From: Dastarcus helophoroides
Lineage: Eukaryota > Arthropoda > Insecta > Coleoptera > Bothrideridae
Direction: 5' to 3'
DNA length: 64,000 nucleotides
NCBI GenBank assembly: GCA_028583605.1
Contig: CM053335.1
Coordinates: 17,172,053 to 17,236,052, forward strand
Each line of letters begins with the position of its first letter. Position 1 is the stretch's first letter. Positions 25,101 through 36,600 of the stretch are shown here, piece by piece. The position numbers and the translations under genes are program-made. The notes beneath the pieces are model-generated. The model saw only the letters and a list, made by a program, of their open reading frames with translations, did no database searches and was not told the origin of the DNA.

Positions 25101-27440
25101 TTTAAATTCAAGCTAGCACTTTTGCGTTTGAAATTATCTTCTGCTAACATTTTGAGCAAAAATTTGAAATTTTTAATGGAAATGTAAATTTTAAGAATTG
25201 AAATAAAAAGTTCTACAAAAAACGTAATTTGAATTATTTCTAAAGTTTAATTTTTTATGAAAAAATTTAAATTTTTTTATGAAAAAATTAAAATTTTAAG
25301 ATCAACAACAAGTTTTCAATTTTAAAGACGAAATTTTGTGAAATTTGTGAAATAATTTAACATTTTTAGAATAGATTTTTGACACAAAAGTTCAAGTAGC
25401 AAAGGGTCGAACTTGCAAAGACCAAATTCTCTCGAAAACCAACCAATTTTTCCTAAGCCAAGTTTGTAACTTTAAAAATAATGCAAATCGCATATTAACT
25501 TTCTTTATTAGGAGACTAATTTCCAAAAACGCTTTTAAGTTTTATTTATTTATAAAGAGAAGTCTAAATACCAATTTCTAGGTTTCTAACTTCAAAAATG
25601 AAGAACGTACCATATAAAATTTCATCTCGTATTGTAGGGGGCGAATTTCGAGTCTTCTTGTGCTCACCTACGTCATATTGCGAATTCCTGTGCAAAATTT
25701 CATGCTTTCAGCCTCACCCGTTAAGCTGTGCATTGTTTGCCTTTCAATGTTGAAAGTTTTAAGTAGATTATATCGAAATTTGGACAATGAATCCAACATT
25801 TCCAAAAATGTTGAGTTTTTTCAGGAAATTCCGATGTTTTTTAATTTTAAAGTCGAATAGTCCACCCACATCACATTTCCTCTCATGGATTAAAGCTGTC
25901 GTAATTACCAGCTCTTCTATTAATAAAATCGGACAATCAATACCGCTAAAGGTCATCTAATATTCTAATAACTCATTTATTAGACGTTCTGTTTCATTCT
26001 GTCCTTCCTTCCGAATAGACGGTTTTCAGACCGTCCAAAAGGGCGACATAATCTCCCCGTGATATTGAAATTTCCATAAAGGTTTCCCCATCCACTTAAC
26101 AGGTGCTGTTCGTTCATGAATAAGTGATTGCTTTTAGGTGTGAAATCCGGCGAAGCGGTCGTTGTATTAGTTGAAAATCATACCCAGTTCGACTAACTTA
26201 TTCAGGATGTTTGTCGAACGGTCGATGTGTCAGGGGATGACCGATTGATTGACACGATGTGCAGACAGACATATAGAGATATCCGCACCCTCAGACTTTC
26301 CTCGCATTTTCGAATAATTCATATCGATTTCGTCTGACGCGACGAAACCTTTTACCTTTTTCGAATAGTCATTTTCCCATCAAGCTGCATCATAAATTAT
26401 AACCTGTTGCAATATAGGAAATTTCGCAGATCTAGCATATTCCAAAGCTTGACGTGTAATGTCACAGATGGAACATTTAAAAATTTCAATAACGAAAGCT
26501 GGGTTGTTATTACACAGGAATTGTAATGTGTATAAATTGTTTAGATGACAATGTTCTAGAATGTGGTGGAATATCTAAGAACGTTGGGGGAGACTCGCCG
26601 ACCACTCAATTAACTGGCATGGAGTTGATTTTAGACTTTTCTACAAATTGAATATTCAGAATAGAGATGAACTAAAGAAATAGACGCGAACTATCCTGAT
26701 GTTATACGAGTAAGTCTCCTGTGTTTCATATTTAATAAAGCGTATTAAATTCCATAAAAAATTAAAAAAGCGTCTATATCACCTACAACTATATAAAGAA
26801 TATATACAAGACTAAATACGTATTTGGTCGATTTTAAAAATGTAAGTCCTAAGGGGGTGAAAGAAGGTATTAAATTGAGTATTAAAAAAATTCAAAATTT
26901 TCTTTCATAAGCTAAAAATTAGGCTTTTAAAAATGTCAGTCCTAAGGGGGTGAAAGAAGGTATTAAATTGAGTATTGAAAATATTAAAAATTTTCTTTTA
27001 TAAGCTATAAATTCGACTTTTAAAAATAATGTTGACCCAATAAGACAAAATTTTAAAAAGTCAAAACTTTAAAGTCGCAATTTTGTAAAGTTAAAAATTA
27101 AATAACATTCTACGGAAATGTAAACGCAATCCTAGCACATTCCAATTTTTGAAATTGTTACATTGAAATTGTTCGTATTTTTTTTCTTCAAATTGGAATT
27201 TCAGACGAATTTCTACGAACTTTATCTTTAGCGTAAGCGAAAAACATGAATTATACATTTCCTGCCGGATAAAAGCGAAAAAGGCGAAATATCAAAGACC
27301 AATCGAATCTAGAGCGCCCAAACGAAAATTTTCGTTAAGACCCAACGAAAAAGACATTAAAATGCGAATCAAAAAGGTAAGAGGATTTACCTTTCCTCCC
27401 CATTATACATGCATTATAGAATATCGATTGCTATCATTAC
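25101..27440. other. Unique AT-rich DNA downstream of anoctamin exon 9
   Basis: The anoctamin 3' end may lie here, but I could not place it. A ~115-base tandem pair at 26828-27015 (cctaagggggtgaaagaagg twice) is the only repeat seen. Confidence 0.45.
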
Positions 27441-27689
27441 CTCGAGCTTCAAAGCCTGCTTAGTTTCGTAGTTTCTCTTGGCTAAAGCCACTCGTACCCA
27501 CTCAGGCTTGTCGGCAATGCTGATGTGAAGGAGATATCGTATTCCGAGGAGCAAATGTTCGAGGAAAACGAACACCAGCACCCATTCCACTTCGGTCATC
27601 GACCCCGCCCTCTTTCGCATCTGGGGGCTCAAGCACAACACCCCGCAGTTGGTCAGGATCGACAGCGCCCCGAGCACCTCGAACGCCCT
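27441..27689 (-). CDS. Ano10: Anoctamin exon 9 (last helices)
   Basis: Acceptor ttgcttcgtttcag ends at 27690; donor CTCGAG|GTAATG starts at 27440; 249 bases, frame intact. It encodes RAFEVLGALSILTNCGVLCL, EWVLVFVFLEHLLLGIRYLL and ADKPEWVRVALAKRNYETKQ, matching the ANO10 C-terminal region (EHALLALKF, PDKPRH, LEALK). Human ANO10 continues ~25 residues beyond this point. Reading through the donor would add only VMIAIDIL and a stop at 27414, a possible unspliced terminus. Exon 8 lies 4.65 kb upstream across the 44-bp satellite. Confidence 0.88.
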
Positions 27690-30600
27690 CTGAAACGAAG
27701 CAATCGCAAGATGACTATGACTACGTGACAAATATCAGTGTCATTCACTTTTTTGTATTTTTTTGTTAAGCTGAAATACAAAGGAATTCTTTTGAGAGCA
27801 TTGTTCCAAATTCTGATTTTTATTTTAAATATTTCAGACAACTTTTTTACAATCAGAATTCATTCTCCTCTGTTTTACCATATACGGTACTATTCAACCT
27901 TTTTCATTCTCCTCTGTTTTACCATATACGGTACTATTCAAGCTCTTTCATTCTCCTCTGTTTTACCATACACGGTACTATTCAACCTCTTTCATTCTCC
28001 TCTGTTTTACCATCTACGGTACTATTCAACCTCTTTCATTCTCCTCTGTTTTACCGTACACGGTACTATTCAACCTCAATGACGTCAACATGAAACAGAA
28101 AGCCCCCATCATGCACAACACGACGATCGGGAAGGAAACGCAATACATCTAAAAGAAGGGGGTGATTTCTCACATAATACACACGTACGTTGATTATCAC
28201 AACTTTTTTTACAATCAGAATTCATTCTTCTCTGTTTTACCATATACGGTACTATTCAATCTCTTTCATTCTCCTCTGTTTTACCGTATACGGTGCTATT
28301 CAACCTCTTTCATTCTCCTCTGTCTTACCATACACGGTACTATTCAACCTCTTTCATTCTCCTCTGTTTTACCATATACGGTACTATTCAACCTCTTTCA
28401 TTCTCCTCTGTTTTACCATACACGGTGCTATTCAACCTCTTTCATTCTCCTCTGTTTTACCGTATACGGTGCTATTCAACCTCTTTCATTCTACTCTGTT
28501 TTACCATATACGGTACTATTCAAGCTCTTTCATTCTCCTCCGTTTTACCATACACGGTACTATTCAACCTCTTTCATTCTTCTCTGTTTTACCATACACG
28601 GTACTATTCAACCTCTTTCATTCTCCTCTGTTTTACCGTACACGGTACTATTCAACCTCAATGACGCCAACATGAAACAGAAAGCCCCCATCATGCACAA
28701 CACCACGATCGGGAAGGAAACGCAATACATCTAAAAGAAGGGGGTGATTTCTCACATAATACACATGTACGTTGATTATCACAACTTTTTTTACAATCAG
28801 AATTCATTCTTCTTTGTTTTACCATATACGGTACTATTCAATCTCTTTCATTCTCCTCTGTTTTACCGTACACGGTACTATTCAACCTCAATGACGTCAA
28901 CATGAAACAGAAAGCCCCCATCATGCACAACACGACGATCGGGAAGGAAACGCAATACATCTAAAAGAAGGGGGTGATTTCTCACATAATATACACGTAC
29001 GTTGATTATCACAACTTTTTCTACAATCAGAATTCATTCTTCTCTGTTTTACCATATACGGTACTATTCAAGCTCTTTTATTTTCCTCTGTTTTACCATA
29101 CACGGTACTATTCAACCTCTTTCATTCTCCTCTGTTTTACCATACACGGTACTATTCAACCTCTTTCATTCTCCTCTGTTTTACCATATACGGTACTATT
29201 CAACCTCTTTCATTCTCCTCTGTTTTATCATATACGGTGCTATTCAACCTCTTTCATTCTCCTCTGTTTTACCATATACAGTACTATTCAACCTCTTTCA
29301 TTCTCCTCTGTTTTACCATATACGGTACTATTCAACCTCTTTCATTCTCCTCTGTTTTATCATATACGGTGCTATTCAACCTCTTTCATTCTCCTCTGTT
29401 TTACCCTACACGGTACTATTCAACCTCAATGACGTCAACATAAAACAGAAAGGCCCCATCATGCACAACACGACGATCGGGAAGGAAACGCAATACATCT
29501 AAAAGAAGGATGTGATTTCTCACATAATACACACGTACGTTGATTATCACAACTTTTTTTACAATCAGAATTCATTCTCCTCTGTTTTACCGTATACAGT
29601 GCTATTCAACCTCTTTCATTCTCCTCTGTTTTACCGTATACGGTGATATTCAACCTCTTTCATTCTCCTCTGTTTTACCATATACGGTACTATTCAAGCT
29701 CTTTCATTCTCCTCTGTTTTCCATACACGGTACTATTCAACCTCTTTCATTCTTCTCTGTTTTACCATACACGGTACTATTCAACCTCTTTCATTCTCCT
29801 CTGTTTTACCGTACACGGTACTATTCAACCTCAATGACGTCAACATGAAACAGAAAGCCCCCATCATGCACAACACGACGATCGGGAAGGAAACGCAATA
29901 CATCTAAAAGAAGGGGGTGATTTCTCACATAATACACACGTACGTTGATTATCACAACTTTTTTTACAATCAGAATTCATTCTCCTCTGTTTTACCGTAT
30001 ACGGTGCTATTCAACCTCTTTCATTCTCCTCTGTTTTACCGTATACGGTGCTATTCAACCTCTTTCATTCTCCTCTGTTTTACCATATACGGTACTATTC
30101 AAGCTCTTTCATTCTCCTCCGTTTTACCATACACGGTACTATTCAACCTCTTTCATTCTTCTCTGTTTTACCATATACGGTACTATTCAATCTCTTTCAT
30201 TCTCCTCTGTTTTACCGTACACGGTACTATTCAACCTCAATGACGTCAACATGAAACAGAAAGCCCCCATCATGCACAACACGACGATCGGGAAGGAAAC
30301 GCAATACATCTAAAAGAAGGGGGTGATTTCTTACATAATACACACGTACGTTGATTATCACAACTTTTTTTACAATCAGAATTCATTCTCCTCTGTTTTA
30401 CCATATACGGTACTATTCAAGCTCTTTCATTCTCCTCTGTTTTACCATACACGGTACTATTCAACCTCTTTCATTCTCCTCTGTTTTACCATACACGGTA
30501 CTATTCAACCTCTTTCATTCTCCTCTGTTTTACCATATACAGTACTATTCAACCTCTTTCATTCTCCTCTGTTTTACCATATACGGTACTATTCAACCTC

Positions 30601-33600
30601 TTTCATTCTCCTCTGTTTTACCATACACGGTACTATTTAACCTCTTTTATTCTCCTCTGTTTTACCATATACCGTACTATAATGCACAGACCAATAGGTT
30701 TGAACATTTATTAGATTCAAAGTTTGGAAACCAAATCCCGGTTTCGATCTTGTTAGATCTCGTCAGTTTGGTATATCCAACTCAAATGCTAATAAATGTT
30801 CCGACAAGTAAGTACTAAAACAATCACAGGCGTCAAGCGAGTAACTCTTTAGTACTACCACCTATTGGTCCATAGAGAAACTATGGCCATCGCCAACAAT
30901 GTCGTATGCAAGAAGAATGCAACCTAGACTACAAATTCATGTAGCCCTCCAGGCGTGTATAGTGAATCATATAGATCGAAACCGGTATTTGGTTTCCAAA
31001 CTTCGAATCTAATAAATGTTCAAACCTATTGGTCTGTGCATTATAGAATTCTTGTCTTCTGGGAACTCTCCTAGAGAGCAACCGCTTGGCTAGGTGGCAG
31101 TGTTTCAACTGTTGGTAGTTCAGCTACCTATGATTCACTATACACGCCTGGAGGGCTGCATGAATTTGTAGTCTAGCATTCTTCTTGCATATACCGTACT
31201 ATTCAACCTCTTTCATTCTCCTCTGTTTTACCATACACGGTACTATTCAACCTTTTTCATTCTCCTCTGTTTTACCATACACGGTACTATTTAACCTCTT
31301 TGATTCTCCTCTGTTTTACCATACACGGTACTATTCAACCTCTTTCATTCTCCTCTGTTTTACCATATACGGTACTATTCAACCTCTTTCATTCTCCTCT
31401 GTTTTACCATATACGGTACTATTCAACCTCTTTCATTCTCCTCTGTTTTACCGTATACGGTACCATTCAACCTCTTTTATTCTCCTCTGTTTTACCATAT
31501 ACGGTACTATTCAACCTCTTTCATTCTCCTTTGTTTTACCATACACGGTACTATTCAACCTCTTATATTCTCCTCTGTGTTAACTTATATGGTACTATTC
31601 AACCTCTTTCATTCTCCTCTGTTTTATATTGTTAACAGTATAACTGTTGATTTTTATTGTTTTCTAAAGTAATTACTCGATAAATTTAGTCTAATTGAAG
31701 CCGATTATTTTTATATAGTGAAGAATTGCGTTTGATGGAACGGACTGGTCCTTTGTTATCCTTAAAAATTGGAATACAAATCTTGTCCCCTGAAACCAAG
31801 AACGATTAAAAAGCACAAACAAAGGTTGTTCTAACGCATTTCGATGGCCAAGCTATCATCTTCATAGAGATACTGCTTTCTTGGTTTCAGAGGACAAGAT
31901 TTGTATTTGAATTTTCGAAGATAACCAAGAACCAGTTCCGCCAGAATTTTTTTTTGTTTTTCTTGTAATTTTTGTTAACTTATTTTTAGTGCACAGGGCA
32001 GGAGGTTTAAACATTTATTAGATTTGAAGTTTGGAAACCAAAGACCTTCGAATCTAGTAAATGTTTGAACCGTTATGCGTTAGAATCCTTGTCTTCTGGG
32101 AACTTTCCTAGAGAGCCTCCGCTTTGCTAGGTGGCAGTGTTTCAACTGTTGGTAGTTCAGCTACCTCTGATCACTATACATGTCCAAAGGGCTGCATGAA
32201 TTTGCAGTCTAGCTTATATTTTATTTGCATAATTTATGTTTAATTGTATTTTTGTTGCTCCTACGATGGTGAGCGAAATGACGATTCCTTTTAGTAGTTC
32301 TTTGACGTAAAAAACGCAACATAATCAGCTAGTCCCTTACCTGCCAAGCGCCGATGTCCTTGACTTTTCGGCTCATCGGCCTCTGGAATATTTTGCACAA
32401 TTTGAACGCGTCCGCTCGGATTTCGATGACGTTGTTCAAAATGGCCAAAGCTGTGGCGATCGGGTACACCGAAGAGAATAAAAATACGAAACCGAATTGG
32501 ACGAATAGCTCCAAATAGTCGTCGTAGGTGCCTTCGTAGTCCTCCATATCGCCTTCGGTTTCGGCGGCTTCCAATCTCGAATCTTCGGGATGGAATTTCG
32601 GGTAGAGTCTCCCAAGCGTCAGCCAGAGGGTCGCCGCAAGGGATCGCTTTGGGATTGGGGTTGCGCTACTGTAGCTTTATCGCTGGAGAAACGCTTCCTG
32701 ATCTGCGTCATCTAGGAAAAGAGTGATGAACTGAGGACGAACTTGACGACTAGCTTTAGACAAAAATTGTTTCGTTTTTTATTAAAAAAAAATTAATCTA
32801 CAACAAATCTTGTTCCCTGAAACCAAATAAAATTGAAAAACGCAACATTTGCGTGTCAATAGTCAAGCTGTCATCATCAGAGTACACTGGTACACTCCGA
32901 TAAAAAAGGAAACATTAAAAGAAACCAATATTTCGCTATTTTAAATGCCTGAACAAATTCTTGTTTTTTATCAAGTGAACCCCAAATTCAGCTACGTACA
33001 CCGACCCAACTCAAACTGACCCCGATCAAAATTAAAAACATGATTAACAATTACGTCGACGGGGTGAAATCAAAGGGCATAAATGGTATAAAACGTCGAG
33101 ATGTCTCGCCTCTCTTCTTTCGTTTGAAGTGTCCCCGAGGAATTTTTAAATGACGTCATTTAAGCAGTTGTCGGCGCGTCGCAAACACCCTTTCGTTCAT
33201 CTCTTGTGCACACACACTTACCTTTGTCGCGTAGTATTTGAGCGCGAGCGGCAGAAGTGCCTCCTGAAAGTTATTAGCGGCCTGGTTTATTATTAACTGA
33301 GTCTGCAGCTGGCTCCTGAGCATGTCCATGTCCTGAATGATGAAAGCTATGTAGAAGAGCGACATGAAGTTGTTGATGAACTCGAAAAGGACCAATTTCG
33401 TCACTTTGTGTCTATCGAATTGCGACTGGGTCCTGTGATTTTCTAGAATGGTTAACAATCAGTTTGGAACACGCTCGACGGTTGCATCTTACCCCATTCG
33501 GTTAAAAAAACGGCTAATTTTCTGTATTGATTATTAAGGATGAACACCAACAAAGAGTAGATTATGCTGGGGAGTGCCACCAAATTGTTATATGGGGGCT

Positions 33601-36600
33601 CCATATTCCGCACCAAAGCTTCCAACCAGAATGACGTCAACATGAAACAGAAGGCCCCCATCATGCACAACACGACGATCGGGAAGGAAACGCAATACAT
33701 CTAAAAGAAGGGGGTGTTTTCTCACATAATACACACGTACGTTGATTATCACCTTCAAATTGGTAAAGTATCTAGGATATTGGGGGGTAATCCGCCCAGT
33801 AATCGCAGTCTTTTCCCATCGCCCCTCGAAAGTTTGGTCTCGGCTCATCCAAACTCGTCATATTTATGGTGCCCCATTTGAAGGCTAGTTCGTTACTTCG
33901 TTTTTTCCACACCTACAACGAAATTACTTAAGCTTAAAATAGCTCACAGTGACTCGGAATTGCCAAATCGATTTTGCGATCAACTGGCACTTTGATTGTT
34001 ATGAAAGCTTTGATTGTTATGGAAGCTTTGATTGTTACAGAAGCTTTGATTGTTATGGAAGCTTTGATTGTTATGGAAGGAGAAGTTTAAAACAATCTGA
34101 GAAAATTAAGAAGCAACAGAATTCCAAAAATTGACAACCTTTGAATTCGTTTGGGATGTGTTTGATTTAAATTGATTTTTCCTATAAAAGTTTTTCTTTT
34201 GGTAATAGTGGCAAGAAATTTCAAACATTTGGAAGCACTAAAACTCTTGATATTTAGACTTAAAACTGTTCTTAAATATTCAGCCACCTGAATGAGAAAA
34301 ATCCTCAATATACTGCGCCATTTTTTGTATATCTTACTAATTACGCTTGCAAATGCTTCACAGTTCTTGCGAAGCTCATAAAACCATCATGAAAACGTAT
34401 AATTTATAAGGCTAATTACAACTTATAAAATGTATGACAGTATTTCAGCGACTCTTCATTTCCAATTTCACTTTAGTAGCAAGTGACGCTAGATCAAGCT
34501 GAAGGACCAAAGGCTCATTGTATTGAACTGGGAAGTTCCCAACTTAAACCGTAATATTCATTGGCTGCAGTCGCAAATGATCCATTATGAAATGTTTTGG
34601 AGTGTGACATTCGGAGCTCATTTATCTAAGAAAAGAGACATCGCCAGAGGGGAACGTCAGAGTCGCCCCCATCTATTGTGTTTTTGTCATCCTCGAAACG
34701 TCAAGAAACTCTGAAAATAGATCGAACTGTATACAGATGATTCCCCGCGACTTTTAATGAATAGAACCCCGAACAGGTCAACAATGACAATCGACATCGT
34801 TACGTTTGAAATGCTTAGAAGCTAATCAAAGTATCTCGCGATGGAAAATCCAAGCTTTTCGCGATGGAGTAAAATTGATTAGAAAGTTTTCAGCCTCAAG
34901 TGAATTTTTTTCTTACTTGCTGATTAACCGTCAGGATTGAATGAGGGTAACCACCCTCGGCTGTCTGATCTTTATCTATTCTATCTGGTTTTCTTCCGCG
35001 CTCAACTTCAACACGGTCTTGTAACGCATCCGAGTTTTCCAACCAGGAAATGAGAACACTGGCGAAGAGATTAAATTCGCCGTTTTAATTAATATTCATT
35101 TCGAGTAAGACGTTTTAAGAACATCTTTATCGCCCTAGATGCCACACTGAAATCCCCCAGGGACTGAAATTGCCACTCAAAAATAATTTCAATGACAGAT
35201 TTTCTTAAATACGTTTTTTTATCATAATACGCTCTTAATCTGTGTAACGTTCATAACCTATTTACGCCCGCGATGTGGCACCACAGCGCAAGCACAAAAA
35301 GGTTATGAACGTTACACAGATCCACTTTTTTTCAGACTTTTCAGCCACCGATTACCTCAGATAGAAAAATTAGCTAAATGTCTTACGCTAATCATAAAAA
35401 GATTACCACAGAAGACAACATTTTTGAAAAGAAATTCAAATTTTGACAACGAAATTCCTGAATTTTGAAAACGAAATTATCGAATTTTGAAAATGAAATT
35501 CTCAAATTTCGTAAACGAAATCTCGAATTTTGAAAACGAAATTCTCGAATTTTGTAAACGAAATTCTCGAATTTTGTAAATGAAATCTCGAATTTTGAAA
35601 ACGATATCATCGAATTTTGTAAATGAAATCTCGAATTTTGAAAACGATATCATCGAATTTTGAAAACGAAATTTTGTAAACGAAATTCTCGAATTTTGTA
35701 AACGAAATCTTGAATTTTGAAAACGAAATTCTCGAATTTTGAAAACGAAATTTTGGAATTTTGATTACGAAATTCTCGAATTTTGTAAACGAAATCATCG
35801 AGCTTTGAAAACGAAATTTTGTAAACGAAATCTCGAATTTTGTAAACGAAATTCTCGAACTTTGAAAACGAAATCATCGAGTTTTGAAAACGAAATTTTG
35901 TAAACAAAATCTCGAATTTTGAAAACGCAATTCTCGAATTTTAAAAACGAAATTTTGGAATTTTGATAACGAAATTCTCGAATTTTGTAAACGAAATCTC
36001 GAATTTTGTAAACGAAATTCTCGAATTTTGAAAACGAAATCATCGAGTTTTGAAAACGAAATTTTGTAAACGAAATTCTCGAATTTTGTAAACGAAATTC
36101 TCGAATTTTGCAAATGAAATTCTCGAATTTTAAAAACGAAACTTTGGAATTTTGATTACGAAATTCTCGAATTTTGTAAACGAAATTCTCGAATTTTGAA
36201 AACGAAATTCTCGAATTTCGAAAACTAAATTCTTGAATTTTGTAAAAGAAATCATCGAATTTTGAAAACGAAATTCTCAAATTTTGAAAACGAAATTGTG
36301 GAATTTTGAAAACGAAATTGTCGAATTTTGAAAACGAAATTCTCGCATTTTGATCACGAAATTCTTGAATTTTGTAAACGAAATTCTTGAATTTTAAAAA
36401 CGAAATTTTGGAATTTTGATTACGAAATTCTCGAATTTTGTAAATGAAATCATCGAGTTTTGAAAACGAAATTTTGTAAACAGAATCTCGAATTTTGTAA
36501 ACGAAATGCTCGAATTTTGAAAACGAAATCATCGAGTTTTGAAAACGAAATTTTGTAAACGAAATTCTCGAATTTTGAAAACGAAATTCTGGAATTTCAA

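Larger units (their letters stand above)
27858..30680. repeat. 44-bp satellite interspersed with anoctamin exon-6 fragments
   Basis: Unit cattctcctctgttttacca + tayacggtactattcaacct + cttt, 44 bases. 44 is not a multiple of 3 but has no stop codon in three plus-strand frames, which explains the long overlapping open frames (FHSPLFYHIRYYST...). Blocks of 1-9 units are separated by six copies of a 123-bp exon/intron fragment. The whole array lies in the anoctamin intron between exons 8 and 9. Confidence 0.92.

Noticed and set aside
27525..27728. Plus-strand 67-residue frame rich in His and Arg
   Set aside because: It is the antisense shadow of anoctamin exon 9.
28162..28734. Overlapping 120-190-residue plus-strand frames between 27.7 and 31.6 kb
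   Set aside because: All three plus frames give the same 44-residue repeat, as expected for a stop-free 44-bp unit.
27858..31630. CRISPR-like array (regular short repeats)
   Set aside because: The units are contiguous with no unique spacers, and the setting is a eukaryotic intron.
35795..36532. 245-residue minus-strand frame rich in FVYKIREFRFQNS, and the 214-residue frame at 37642-38286
   Set aside because: By-products of 22-bp and 17-bp satellites; low-complexity peptides without a domain.
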